Part shown: piece by piece, positions 1-11,236 of the stretch
Numbering within the stretch: the stretch's first letter is position 1
Layout: each line of letters begins with the position of its first letter
NCBI RefSeq assembly: GCF_016801865.2
Contig: NC_068939.1
Location: 121,197,671-121,261,670, forward strand
Length of the DNA stretch: 64,000 nucleotides
Direction of reading: 5' to 3'
Source: Culex pipiens pallens
Lineage: Eukaryota; Arthropoda; Insecta; Diptera; Culicidae
The notes under the pieces: generated by a model
Database searches by the model: none
Seen by the model: the letters and a program-made list of their open reading frames with translations, nothing else
What the model was told of the DNA's origin: nothing
Translations under genes and position numbers: made by a program

Positions 1-559
1 CGTAGCATTGGTACAGAGACAACATTCTGTTTCTGAAGAATTGAAGCGATTCGAGATGATGATAATTGTTTTCAATCTTTATCGGCGTTTATTTTTGTGA
101 AAATTTGATTCCTGAGCCTCTTCTAAATCTCATGCTCAAAATAAGATTATTGTTTTTTTCAATTCTCCCTTTTTCTCGAGCTTGGAAGTTATCGGTTAAT
201 GTCTTAGAAACAATAGCAGCTAATTTTGAAAGCTTTAGTATTTTTCGTAACTTTCAGGTTTTTTTTTGTACCAAAATCTAGTATAATGTAAAAAATTGCA
301 AGCGAGTTTAGTAATGCTATTAGAATCGGTGATTTTCACTCAAGTGGAATACAAACCATTCAGATTTGTTAAAATTTTCAGGGAGTCTCGATCAATCAAT
401 AGTGAAGTGATAACGGACAAAATTCGCTGATCTGTTGAACTAACGGTTTTCGGATTTTGGTATGTATCGATCATTCTTGCGAATCGAGGATTTACTGGAA
501 TTTTGACGATTGATTGGTCGTCGCTTTTTAATTAAAGATGCATGAGCCCAAGGAGTTTC
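1..559. other. AT-rich non-coding sequence
   Basis: No reading frame with recognisable protein character, RNA gene or clear repeat boundary was seen. Short open frames here have the composition expected of AT-rich non-coding DNA. Confidence 0.5.
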
Positions 560-840
560 CAGCGTGTCAGACTGTTCAATAATCCGGAATTACTTGGGGT
601 TTGAGCAAGTAATTCTTTAATTCCAGAATTACTGAGTAATTATCCATCAAGCCTTCACAAGACTTCTTTTAAAATATGCTGATAGCTAGGCAGTAATTCC
701 AAGTAATTCTTATTCATTTTGAGCAATTTCGTGTAGCTTCTGATAATCCCAGGTAATTCTGAGAAAGCAAAAGTAATCCGCGACATATTGCCAGTAATCC
801 TGGTAATTCCATTCAGACTGGTCAGTAATCCTTGGGCAGG
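560..840. repeat. Degenerate AGTAATTC/AGTAATCC repeat cluster
   Basis: The octamer AGTAATTC and variants (AGTAATCC, GGTAATTC, and the inverse GAATTACT) recur about ten times in 280 bp at irregular 10-35 bp spacing. This looks like a decayed tandem repeat or a dense cluster of one motif. The stop-free minus frame across it is explained by the repeat and has no protein-like features. Confidence 0.5.
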
Positions 841-929
841 AAAAGTAAAGGAGCGGTACGGCCCCTTCCATTTTGAACATGTCAAAAAATACGTGTTTTT
901 CAATAATTTGCAGCCAGAAAAGAAGATAT

Positions 930-1167
930 TTTGATATATAAACATAAGGGTTTTTCTTATAACCATCACAAGTTATTGCGATTTTACGAAAAAAAAAGTT
1001 TTGAAAAAGTTACTTTTTGCGTTTCTCTTTGTTTCGTCGTCCGTGTCTGTCGCGGATGACGATGAACGGCCATGATCAATGACGACCAACTTTTTCAAAA
1101 CTTTTTTCGTAAAATCTCGATAACTCGTTTGACGTTTACAAGCAAACCCTTTATGTTTATATATCAA
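930..1167. repeat. Inverted-repeat (hairpin) element
   Basis: The left side reads TTGATATATAAACATAAGGG and the right side carries its near-exact reverse complement ending at 1167. Further in, GTTATTGCGATTTTACG (about 970) pairs with the segment ending near 1128. The two halves fold back around a GC-richer centre near 1040. Related half-copies occur around 18.4 kb and 31.05 kb. It is a MITE-like repeat; no target duplication was identified. Confidence 0.55.
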
Positions 1168-1299
1168 TTTTTTTGTAATTTCTGCTCTTCAACTTTGTAG
1201 AACATTATTACACTTTAAAAAATAACCCTGCAAAGTTAGAAAAAACACGAACTTTTAAAATGAAAAATTTTGTTCTAAATGAAAAACATAATGACCCTT

Positions 1300-1496
1300 C
1301 TGGGTCAATGTAGATTCGAAGAGTACATTAAATTTCCCATAAAATGACATGTTCCAAATTTTTTTACAGTCGGGAAACGGAAAATGGCAGAGTTTTTAAA
1401 AGTTTTTAAGTGTTTTTTTCGATGAATAATACGTTTTTTCGGAATTCTGAGTACGCCATCAAATTGGGCGTACAAATTTTAACACATAATATTTAT
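1300..1496 (+). repeat. Interspersed repeat family A, fragment
   Basis: This segment (ATGACATGTTCC, then GAGTTTTTAAAAGTTTTTAAG, then CGTTTTTTCGGAATTCTGAG and TACGCCAT) recurs in the same order near 13.64, 32.7 and 42.5 kb. The remainder of the family consensus (GGGGTCGTAC, CCTCCGTCACGAG, TTAGGACAAAG) is best seen at 32.8-33.06 kb. The family is non-coding and its class is unknown. Confidence 0.55.
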
Positions 1497-1612
1497 TACC
1501 TTCATCAGGGGTGACATTGGGTCTGGTGGGTGAGATTGGGTCATACAAATTTCTGTATTTTTGTATGACCCAATCTCAATCCCCAAACCCAATGTCACCC
1601 CTGATGACGGTA
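1497..1612. repeat. 116-bp near-perfect palindrome (hairpin MITE)
   Basis: Arms of about 50 bp start with CATCAGGGGTGACATTGGGT on the left and end with its reverse complement on the right, around a short centre near 1555. Pairing continues into TACC/GGTA flanks. The right end, GATGACGGTA, also ends the hairpin near 23.53 kb, suggesting a shared family. Confidence 0.7.
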
Positions 1613-1980
1613 TTTACAAACTTATTTCACCTTCTCCTAGTGGAAAATTATCCAAAGAATCCGAAAATGCATTCCGTTTTCCGATTTGACACTTTGAGAA
1701 TATTGTAATAATACTATTCATCAAAATTTTCTTAATTATAGTTAGCTAACTTTTTAAAACTGTCAAAATTTTATGAAAACTTCTTGCATTAGTTCTTTGA
1801 ACACTTCTCTACCACGCATGATTCCATACCATTCCGTACGTATTTAATTTCTGGAGTTTTTTTTGCGGAAAAATCTCAAACCTATCAAAGTTACACCGTT
1901 TTACGGCACGATTTCTCTGTTATTATCTGAGTAATTATAACAGCTAAACTCTGGGTATTTCAATAACATGTTGAAAAACA

Positions 1981-2296
1981 ACTAAATCTTTCCCTGTTCC
2001 TGATGGGAACACCCGTGAAGAATATCGGGGCCGGCATTTACAAAGCGGATTCAGTGGCAGTTTTTAACTCAACTAATGTTAACATGTTTTTGTTAATGTT
2101 AACATTCCATAGATCACCTACCCCCTAAGGTGTCTTGATAAGGTCCAGCTTGTGACGATACACTACCTTCCCTCTACTAAGCAATCGAATTCAGAAGGGA
2201 AAAGATCACCAGTTGTGTTGGTACGGGCCGGGATTTGAACCCCGATCTACCGCTGACGATGCGGAAGCGTTACCACTGGGCTACGTGGCTCGGTTA
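1981..2296 (-). mobile_element. tRNA-derived SINE, copy 1
   Basis: On the minus strand a tRNA-like head (about 2296 to 2218) carries an A-box-like TAGCCCAGTGG and a B-box-like GGTTCAAATCC, followed by a body of about 220 bp. That body recurs without the head at 20.09-20.32 kb, including the paired GTTAACATG/GTTAATGTTAAC block. A polymerase III-type SINE mobilised by a LINE is the natural reading. The head is too degenerate to call a working tRNA. No target duplication was resolved. Confidence 0.65.
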
Positions 2297-2439
2297 AACC
2301 TCGGTGGTTCAACAGGTTTTTGACCTTCTCGTGTTATTATGTGTTATTAAATCGTATCAAAACTTGTTATTCTTGAGTCATTTCCTCCTGCTCGGGTATT
2401 CAGTCTTTCAAGTATTTCTATGTCCTTAACTTTCTCGCT

Positions 2440-2520
2440 GGGAGCAGACGGGAATCGAACCCAGAGCCATTCGCTTACAAAGCGATCACCGTAACCATTC
2501 AGCCACGGCTGCTCCCCTAG
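2440..2520 (-). mobile_element. tRNA-like element (UGU-type anticodon loop)
   Basis: The minus strand folds as a cloverleaf: a 7-bp acceptor stem GGAGCAG/CTGCTCC, an anticodon loop reading TTTGTAA, and a B box GGTTCGATTCC. The T stem has mismatches. The D-arm and anticodon segment (GGTTACGG then TTGTAAGCG) is shared with the SINE at 42.34-42.41 kb, so I read it as a SINE head rather than a cellular tRNA gene. A tRNAscan-type score would decide. Confidence 0.6.
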
Positions 2521-4380
2521 ATTTGGCATCCTAATTTTTTTTATGATCATTTGTAAGTGGATTCTTGTTAATGTTAATGCATGTTTACATTTGTTGTAGT
2601 CAATTGAAATTTTACTGAAGTGAATTTGATATTTCAACGAGGCAAAATATTTTTTTTTTCAAGATTATTGGGCCTTGTTGTCAAGCTACTCTAATCTGCA
2701 CAAATTGGAAGTTTCGATATTGTGTACAATGCATATTTTATTAATACTTCTCACCTAGGGGGGTAATGGTGAAAATACCCTAGTATGATGAAAAAAATCC
2801 AAAACAAATAGAGCAGTAGGGGATTGATTCGCTGATTGAAGCACTGAATTCCGTCGAAATTCACATCTGAATCAACAATATTCGCAGGATTTGCTTTTGG
2901 AGATTTGATCAACGCATCCATTCCTAGAAACCAAAAACCAGCATGAATTTGGCAGAATTTGTTCACCAAATTCCCAACATCCACCACGTTCTACGAAAAT
3001 TTGCGGCAAATTCCACTGATGAAAGGTTCAAGGCTTTTGTTTACACAAAACGTGTTCTTAAAATTTTACAAACATTCATCAATGAAATGAACTTTTACAC
3101 CTCTAGACATAATTCATTAGAGCCTTTCCAGCAGTCACGTAATCGTATACCACAGAAACACCCCAATGGGGTAGGGTGGTAACGAATAGTTGCGTGACCG
3201 TAGGAAATTGTCACGTCGTAATTGGGTGCATGACCGGACTGATTAAACTCAACGCTGCGATGACACCTCGAATCGTAATGTCCAATTCAGAGTGTCGTTT
3301 CCGAAACAGTACGATCGGACTGCCGCTGGTGGAACATTCTCTGTATTTTTTTTATGCTAATTGTCCTGTAAAACTGGGTGCCTCATTGAACTATATAACG
3401 TGGTGGAAATTTATGATGAAATTGATTTTAATGTTTGAAGGTCGCTATTTACGCTTTGCCCTACCAAAAAGCGTAAATTATTCCGCTTCTAATAACTCTT
3501 AATTGACGCAAATTTCGCAACCTGTTGCGAATCACCAGGTCAACCAAAAATAAGCCCGCAATGAATGACAGTGGCACGTGCAACAACCAAGTGCTCCATA
3601 ATGAATGGCTGTTTGCACGGTTTGGTTTTCCGAAATTGTGCCTCATTAATAATTGACCGTGACAAATGCCCACTCATTTGGGGCCCGATTTCGAGGTATT
3701 CTCGAGCCAGATTGGTCTTTTCGTCAAATTTTGTCAAATGATTGTCGACTAATTTTAATAAGCGAACGATAACAAATTGCTATAAAAGAAAATTCGTGTC
3801 ACGTTACACGACATAAAACTCAGGTGTGTATTAGCGTGTATGTTGCAAGTTTTCCCCAGAAGAAGGGAAAATCTCGAGCAAGAAATATGTAACTACATCT
3901 ACAACAAGTGGAGGAAACTTCACACGCCCATACCAACTGCCGGGGAAACTTCATCCGCACGTAATTGAAAGTATTTACACACCCAAGTGAGCGTGAAGTT
4001 CGTTTGGACGCGACGCCACGTGATGACGAAGGTGGCGTGGATTACACACCCTGGTAAAGGAAGTATTGTTGGCAAGAATGTATGAAATGTTTGTGGTGAG
4101 TTGAGAAAACTGAGTTCAAGTAGCAAACTCTGGTTAGAACTTGGTGTTGTGTTGGGGAGGTTTACGCATATTTTTATTCTGAACATACTTCATAAAATCA
4201 ATCCAAAATAAGGTTGAAATTAGATCAATTTATTTACATTGAGCCTGTTCTAGATAGAGTTTTTTGATTTCCCCTTTTGTTAAGAAAAATTTCAAAAGAT
4301 TTTTAAAACAAATCGATGCAAAACAAATTAAGAAACAATATTGCAAACTTTTAGCTTAACATTGACAAAATATTTAACAA
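2521..4380. other. Unrecognised non-coding region
   Basis: About 1.9 kb of moderately AT-rich sequence with only short open frames (at most 108 codons) lacking domains, repeats or codon bias. No RNA gene or transposon end was recognised. Confidence 0.4.
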
Positions 4381-4899
4381 TTAACCCTCTACTGCCCAAT
4401 TTTTTTTTTTCGAAAATATTTATTTTTCCCGTGTTTAGGAGGTTATTTTGAGCAACTTTTGTTCTACGAAAAACTTTACTTCTCTTGTTTTATGTTTTTC
4501 GTGTTTTGTTTTTAGTATTTTAATTTGCATTTATCTTGTTAAGTTTATGTTTGTTTTTGGTAGTATTTGGCCTACTCTACCACCTAATATAATAACATTT
4601 TGTCTATCAAATTTTTTCACGTTTTTACAGTTACTTTTTCAATTTTTTGCATGTTTTTTCACATTTTCTGCAAAAGAATGGCACCATCATCATTTAAATT
4701 ATAAAAAAATGCGTAGAGGTCTGGGACACTACAAACATTACTGCATACTTCTTTTTACTGAAAATATAGGAAATGTTAGATTTTAAGAGTTCTTCTTTCC
4801 AATGCTTTTTAAAGATCAAAAATCGGTAGGAAAATTGATTTTTGGCGATTTTTTGGATCGAAGCCCATCTAAAGGCGGCGTTAGGTTGTAGAGGGTTAA
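4381..4899. mobile_element. piggyBac-like MITE, copy A (TTAA target)
   Basis: The element is bounded by TTAA on both sides (4381-4384 and 4896-4899). Left end CCCTCTACTGCCCAA and right end GTAGAGGGTTAA form an imperfect terminal inverted repeat. Homologous 617-bp copies lie at 33529-34145 and 51852-52468; this one is shorter by internal deletion. TTAA duplication with ends beginning CCC is the established signature of piggyBac-superfamily elements. It encodes no transposase, so it is non-autonomous. Confidence 0.75.
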
Positions 4900-5100
4900 T
4901 TCCTATCTCAAAAGTTTAGTTTAGTTTTAGGATCAAAAGTACATGATTCGTTCTTATACTTTACTTAGTAAATTCAAACGACAATAACCGTTATATAGTT
5001 AAAAAAAGTTTAATCGATGTGTGTATCCGCCTTAAATAATTCCTTGAAGACGATTCTCATTTTTGAACGGCTATGTAGTGAACTACTCGTTTAAAATGTA

Positions 5101-5828
5101 CTTTTTGTTTTTGTTTTTGTTTTGGTTTTGTTTTTGTTTTTGTTTTTGTTTTTGTTTTTGTTTTTGTTTTTGTTTTTGTTTTTGTTTTTGTTTTTGTTTT
5201 TGTTTTTGTTTTTGTTTTTGTTTTTGTTTTTGTTTTTGTTTTTGTTTTTGTTTTTGTTTTTGTTTTTGTTTTTGTTTTTGTTTTTGTTTTTGTTTTTGTT
5301 TTTGTTTTTGTTTTTGTTTTTGTTTTTGTTTTTGTTTTTGTTTTTGTTTTTGTTTTTGTTTTTGTTTTTGTTTTTGTTTTTGTTTTTGTTTTTGTTTTTG
5401 TTTTTGTTTTTGTTTTTGTTTTTGTTTTTGTTTTTGTTTTTGTTTTTGTTTTTGTTTTTGTTTTTGTTTTTGTTTTTGTTTTTGTTTTTGTTTTTGTTTT
5501 TGTTTTTGTTTTTGTTTTTGTTTTTGTTTTTGTTTTTGTTTTTGTTTTGTTTTTGTTTTTGTTTTTGTTTTTGTTTTTGTTTTTGTTTTTGTTTTTGTTT
5601 TTGTTTTTGTTTTTGTTTTTGTTTTTGTTTTTGTTTTTGTTTTTGTTTTTGTTTTTGTTTTTGTTTTTGTTTTTGTTTTTGTTTTTGTTTTTGTTTTAGT
5701 TTTTGTTTTTGTTTTTGTTTTTGTTTTTGTTTTTGTTTTTGTTTTTGTTTTTGTTTTTGTTTTTGTTTTTGTTTTTGTTTTTGTTTTTGTTTTTGTTTTT
5801 GTTTTTGTTTTTGTTTTTGTTTTTGTTT
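5101..5828. repeat. (TTTTTG)n hexanucleotide satellite, about 0.73 kb
   Basis: Roughly 120 tandem TTTTTG units run almost without error, with a GG interruption near 5125, one lost T near 5545 that shifts phase, and one TTTTAG unit near 5697. The strand is C-free, so the other strand is (CAAAAA)n. The right end abuts a partial foldback element. The long open frames with Phe/Cys, Phe/Leu or Phe/Val repeats here are artefacts of the 6-bp period. Confidence 0.97.
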
Positions 5829-5849
5829 AAAAAAGAAGGATCAATTTTA

Positions 5850-6230
5850 GCAAGAGGCAAAATCAAATGGCGTCTCGGGCGTCGCGAGGTGCGACGCATA
5901 TCTTTTTTGCCGGGGCCGATTTTTCGAAAAAAATGCCAAACTTTGAAGGTCTGTACCGAGCTCCAGGGTGCTCCAAACTTCAATGTTATGTATACCAAAA
6001 GATGCGCAAGGATCTGGCCTACACGCCAGTGATGTTTTTGGTGGCCAAAATGCCTCGAAAAGTGACATTTTTGATAAAATCTTTTTTTACGGGTTAAATC
6101 CCATTTAAAATTGAAGGGCGGAGCGCCAGCTCCTGTTACGTCCAATCAAGCTCATATTTGGGATTTAGGCTCAGTTAGCCCACCGCAACAAACCCCTGAA
6201 TGCCCGCCAAAAAGTCATTTTTGTTACACT
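5850..6230. mobile_element. Partial foldback element (one arm plus centre)
   Basis: This matches the right arm and centre of the foldback at 21366-22072: the GCGTCGCGAGG centre, TGGCCTACACGCCA, TTTTTTTACGGGTTAAATCCCA, and the end GCCCGCCAAAAAGTCATTTT then TGTTACA. The left arm is missing, and the (TTTTTG)n array occupies the place where it would begin. Confidence 0.65.
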
Positions 6231-8318
6231 CTAGTATTTATACACGAGAAAAAACTAGAGTGAAAATATAGCTTAAAACGGCAGATCTAGCTGCAGAGTA
6301 AATGGTTTTGGAACTATGTGAAATAAAGAACTGAATGTAACGACGTTACCGTAGACATTTATTCCAACTATCTTTAAAGTAAAGTAAAGTATCAATTTTA
6401 GCCAGAAGATATTTTGGGGATAAGGATCAGGTATCAGTTTATTTTAAAAACCGTTTTTCTCGAATGAACGCTGTTGAATTGGTCCTGAAAGGTGGAAAAA
6501 CCAGTTACCATTTTTTTTGTGGAATTTAAAAATTCAAATTATTTCAACATCATCCGTCATAAACCCAATACAGAATCCGTTTCCTAGTAGACATCTGAAC
6601 CCAGAGTTCAGTTGACTTGTGATGAGATTTAGCCATAAATGCGGGTTCTCCAAAGCCCTGTCACAATTCTCCTCCCTCCAGCTTCCGACAAACCGTAGCG
6701 CCAGCGAATTCCGTTGGGAAATCTGATGGCCATTCTGGCGTGGGAGACAATTGCCGTGTGGGTGGGGTGGATGGGGCTGGGTGGTGTTTATGAGTTTATG
6801 CTCCACTGCTTTTGCGCTTCGCTGCGGTGCGGTTTTCTGCTGTTGATGTTAGGAGCTATTGTGGGCCATAACTATAGGTAGCTTGCTAGCTTTGGTGGAT
6901 TCCGGTTGCCGGATTGCAGCCAACCAACATCGGATGGCGGGTCCAGAGAATTTCCTCCCGGCAACGGACGGTGAAATGACCGGAATGAGATCAGTCTCAT
7001 GTTTCACCGTGAAATGTGATTTCGGGTTGTTTTCCACAGCACGGTGAATGGAAAGGGAAATGAAGGTAGAGAGAAGAACTTTTTGCTTCTTTTGCTGAAA
7101 TGAATATCTTGTTACATACCTAATGCGGTGAAAACTTTTTGATATTATATAGCATTTAAAGCTCCCCTCCCACTAACATTTACACACAAGATCCTCTGTA
7201 ATTACTCTTAGCTTTAAGAAAAATGTAATTACAAAAGCCGACTCGGTCCTAACCAGGTCCCAATACCGAAAAGGACCTAGGGGAAATATACCCTTTCTAA
7301 TCAAACTCCTATCTTCGTCATATGGAGAGTTTGATGCTCGATTAAAGCTCCAAAAATACTATTTAGGCTGTAAACTTACCAGCAACAACACCGCCTCGAG
7401 TAAGCACGCAAATTTATGCCACTTACTGGCCAAACAGATCAAATTAAATGCACTTTCGATCATAATTTCTATTTTGCGAGACCATTTCTCATCATTTTGG
7501 TGGCACACACATCCACACGCAAGATCAGAGGTTAACTGCATTCGCATTCGCATTCGCATTCGCATGGAGATGGTGATCTTAGCGGGTTGCAGACTGGATT
7601 TCGTCATGTATGTGTGATAATTGTCCAGCCCAGGTTGCATAGAAATTGATTAAAGGGAATTTAAACCAATTCTACCCGAACAGGACAGGCAGCACCATGA
7701 AAGCCATCCATTGCCGGCCGCTCCCATCTCCACCATTCACCGGGAGAGGAATAAGGATTAGGAGCACGGGAAGTGTTGATGCTGAACTTACTTAGAAAAA
7801 GGTAGCGAAACCGCAGGCTCTTTTTCCCAACCTTATTGTGGAACTCGATCAAACTGACCATTTGATCAAATTTAATCGAATTTAAACAACAAGGATGCGT
7901 AAATGTCGCGTGGAGTTGGTAGTTGTGATGGGTAAAGGTCTGGGATTCGCCCTAAGCAAGCGATACGACCATTGGCATAAATGAAGTTATCTGTTAGATT
8001 TTTATTCTCAAGGCAAGCAATCGGATGCTGCCGTTGAGACAATTCCCGTTTAGATTAAGTGAAGTTTATTATTTTAACAGGATTGAAAATTTATTCTCAA
8101 AGCAAGCAGTCGGATGCTGCTGCTGAGAAAGTGTTATTATTATTTCTGTGTATTTTATATTTTAATCCCGACGCGAATATTTGTTTGAGATCTAATCTTA
8201 GACAGCCGGCTGTGGAAAGATAAGATCCATGCGCATAAATTTAAATCATCATTTATTCCAATAAGATTCATTTTAACGTTTACGGAAGCGGCTCTGCTGT
8301 GAGCAAAATTAATAAAAA
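6231..8318. other. Unrecognised non-coding region
   Basis: No gene was recognised. A (GCATTC) microsatellite of just over four units lies at 7538-7565. Immediately before it, at 7514-7539, is a 26-bp word repeated exactly at 9844-9869. At 7270-7300 there is a short match (AGGGGAAATATACCC) to the end of the inverted-repeat element at 59.42 kb. Open frames of up to 93 codons show no family features. Confidence 0.4.
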
Positions 8319-8489
8319 GGGAACATCCATAAACCACGTGGACACTTTAAGGGAAAGGGAGGGGATTTCTGGCGAATGTCTACACTCCACACAGATTTTT
8401 TTTTATTTGTATGGACAATTGTCCACGAGGGGGGGTGGAGGGGGTTTGAGTTTTCAAAAATAGTGTCCACGTGGTTCATGGATTGTCCC
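8319..8489. mobile_element. 171-bp hairpin MITE (CCACGTGGACAC family), copy 1
   Basis: The left end GGGAACATCCATAAACCACG, continuing TGGACAC, is inverted at the right end (GTGTCCACGTGGTTCATGG then ATTGTCCC). A second copy is at 31246-31392 and a half-copy lies near 20.38 kb. It is non-coding; no clear target duplication was read. Confidence 0.7.
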
Positions 8490-9347
8490 AAACCGAAAAC
8501 TAACGTGTGTTAACTGCTGGAAAATGTGCATTAGCAAACCGACAACGACCACAGCATTTTTTTATGAATGAATCATCCAGCAGGCCATGCCCGACAGTGA
8601 CCACTTTCCTCTCTTAACCAAGCCACCCTTCCCCCTCAAGCCCACCGAGCAGCTGAAAAGAGAACAAAAAAGAACGCTCTCACCCGATGCATCAGCGACA
8701 TCCTCGAGTCCAACTGTAGACGAAAGCTTTCAAACTCTCACAGAGAGCCGCCGGGCCGGCCCCGCTCAGCAGCTCTTCACACCAACAAATTGCACAGCCT
8801 CTCCTTATTTTTTCATGCCAGAGCAACACACACTATCCGATTCGTCGATTTTTCTCAGCCCTCTGTCACGACGGCCATGTTTATGAAACCTAAATGTTCG
8901 ACGCGAACATGAAGACAACAAAGAAGATGAAGAACGCATTTGCTGTCAAAATTTGAAAATAAACAAGCCGCGTGGTGAAAAAAGGCAGTGAGTCCACAAA
9001 AGGTCGGATTCTACACAAGCACGTGATTCCTTCGATTCCCTGTGCGAGTCGACAGCGGGAGTGGGCCAGTCCTCGGAGAAGGTTATCGAAGGATGCTCGG
9101 AAAGACCAGCAGCTGTTTCTGCACTTGGTCGGTTACTCCCTGCCGGAGATTGCAGCGAGTAGTTCGGAAGGATCAACAGCGGGACTTGGCTAGTCCCCGG
9201 TCTAGTACTTCCCCCTCAAATCTTCCCGGTCAAACGGAAGCAACAGTTCTCACCTTTTTTCGTAACAGATTTGCACACACAAAAAGTGATGTTTCTTGAA
9301 GATTTGGTGTAAACAAACAGACAACACCAATACTGCTACACTCACAG
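8490..9347. other. GC-richer region of unknown role
   Basis: This is less AT-rich than its surroundings. The 99-codon plus frame from 8587 and frames near 8972-9299 have no recognisable domain. Short local duplications occur (GGAAAGACCAGCAGC near 9100 and GGAAGGATCAACAGC near 9170). It could be an untranslated exon or a regulatory region; the sequence alone does not decide. Confidence 0.3.
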
Positions 9348-9420
9348 AGCCCACGCAGTAGTATTAGTGAAGAGCCCACGATAAAAACGTGGGCTCTTCA
9401 CTAATACTACTACGTGGGCT
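9348..9420. repeat. 33-bp-stem hairpin
   Basis: Left arm 9348-9380 and right arm 9388-9420 are reverse complements with one mismatch, around the 7-nt loop ATAAAAA. The word GAGCCCACG occurs at both ends of each arm. This is a very short MITE or a structured insertion. Confidence 0.8.
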
Positions 9421-9429
9421 CTTCGAGGT

Positions 9430-10830
9430 TTTGGTGACTGTCAAACGTTCTAGCCATTTACAGTGGTGCCAGAGGGTTGATTTTTCTTCATCTCTGTAAA
9501 TGTCATCTCACGGCCAACCTCACGCAAGCTACTCGAACCAATACTCTCTTCCAACACAAATCTCTCCAACTATGGTTCTCTTCGTCGATTTTTCTTTCTT
9601 CTGCTTGCCTCCTGTCAATTATGGCTAAACAATTTGTACCAAAACAACACAATTTAAATCGCGATAAAACTGATTCTAACACCTATTATCACTGATATTC
9701 CACATTTCCCGTGTGACTCTCTTCACTAACAAACGAATAAAACCACTTTTGCCGCGAATACGCAAATTTTTGGCCGAAAAAACGCGAAGATACCGGGAGC
9801 ATCATAAAAACGCGTCATGCTCTTTTCCCTACACGGAAACTCTCACACGCAAGATCAGAGGTTAACTGCTTAACGAAAGTCGCCATCAATATCTTTTCAC
9901 TTGCGCTAACGATTTCAAAGCGCTTATGATATAAAATTGCTTCCAACTACCGGCAACATGTTCTTTTGCCCATTAGTTAGTCACTCACTTGAAAAATAAT
10001 CCCGAAACATCTAAATAATTAGCAAGCGACATCAAAAAAACAAACGCGCTAAGTCTTTTGACGTTTCAATTTTGACCATCCATTCTAATCGAAGGCTGAA
10101 GAAAACCGAGCGAGAAGCGAAGGCAAATAAAGAACAAAGGGTGGCCACCAACACCACCAGCAGCGCTTGTGGTATTGCCAGGAAACTTTCTCTATAAATG
10201 CTACTTTTCGTGAGTGTTCGCTCAAAATTTCATCAATTTTGGCAGCACGAAGCAGACCCAAACGAGCGTTGGAAGAAAAAAAGAACTAAGCTGAAAATAC
10301 AAAAATGGGCGTGGCCCAATGCACACGACTGATTAGAATGCGTTTTTGAAATATATTTTTTTTAAATGCTTGTAAAAGGAATAGCATAACTTTCAATAAA
10401 AGTGAAAATAAACAGAAATGTTCACAAAAAGTTGCTCTACTCGTTGGTGTACTTGGTTTTACTGAATTTCAAGGAACACTCCAGATTATCCAGCATCATT
10501 CAAACAAGACTGCTTATTAGGCTTAAAATGGGTTTATTTCCCCTAATAAATATACATTTAAAGCGTTTAGATTGACTCAAAATCAAATGTGTTCTGGTTT
10601 GGTCTGGTTTTTAAAATAGACTGGGGGTTCCTGTGTCGAAAAAGTCGAAATAGAAATAGTTTTTTTTTTGTGTAAGAAGGTTTGCCGATGGCAACGCAAA
10701 AAAAAACTCAGGCAACATTTCCAACATGTAAATTTTTAACACAATTTATTCGATGAACTGAAACGCCGATTGCCTTTGGATCGATACTTCTAAATACATA
10801 TTTTATAGCACATCAACTCATCACTTTCAT
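9430..10830. other. Unrecognised region with a weak TATA-type promoter candidate
   Basis: No coding frame was recognised. At 10193 TATAAAT is followed, with A at 10224, by TCAAAA, an insect-like TATA to initiator spacing of about 31 bp. The initiator match is poor and no downstream exon is evident, so this is only a candidate. A 26-bp exact repeat of 7514-7539 lies at 9844-9869. Confidence 0.3.
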
Positions 10831-10841
10831 TTCCTTGGGGC

Positions 10842-11236
10842 CAGCGATGGAATAATCATCATCAAAAGAAAATCTTTGGATGTTCATCAAGAGAAAAAAT
10901 CCGAAGGGAGCATGACTCTCCTCTCTCGCGCACGAAAGATCGGTAAAAGGAATCTAAACAAAATCATCTTTTTGATTATTCGGCGGAACATCTTATTCAC
11001 TATTACACTTGCAAGTGTAACGTCACACGTCGAAAAACGACCTGTCACATTTTGAAGATGGGCTATGTGTGTAAATAAAGTGGTGCTGACAAGGAAATTC
11101 ACAAAAAATCATCAGCAGATTAATTTTCTTGAAGAATTTCAGGAGTGATTTTCTTTTGCGTGATTTGCCTCCTCTCTCTTTCGCGGGTGAAGAAAGTTCG
11201 CTAGCGAAATTGATTTTTGCGATTATTCCATCCCTG
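10842..11236. mobile_element. hAT-type MITE, family CAGSGATGG, copy 1
   Basis: Terminal inverted repeats CAGCGATGGAATAATC (left) and GATTATTCCATCCCTG (right, reverse complement CAGGGATGGAATAATC) match at 15 of 16 positions. The flanks are exact 8-bp duplications, CTTGGGGC, at 10834-10841 and 11237-11244. An 8-bp duplication with CAG-type ends is the hAT superfamily signature. The 395-bp interior is non-coding and contains ACACTTGCAAGTGTAACGT, a small palindrome also present in copy 2. Confidence 0.9.

Noticed and set aside
2218..2520. Functional tRNA genes on the minus strand
   Set aside because: Stems carry mismatches and the segments belong to dispersed SINE-like families with related copies elsewhere in the window. 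They are more likely SINE heads.
5063..5850. Open frames of 240-255 codons with Phe/Cys, Phe/Leu and Phe/Val repeats, and a Lys/Asn frame on the other strand
   Set aside because: They are the translation of (TTTTTG)n in different frames. A 6-bp period without stops gives endless dipeptide repeats.
8587..8886. A 99-codon plus frame starting MPDSDHFPLL
   Set aside because: No recognisable domain, low-complexity Ser/Pro/Thr content, and no splice or promoter context. It could be chance in a GC-richer patch.
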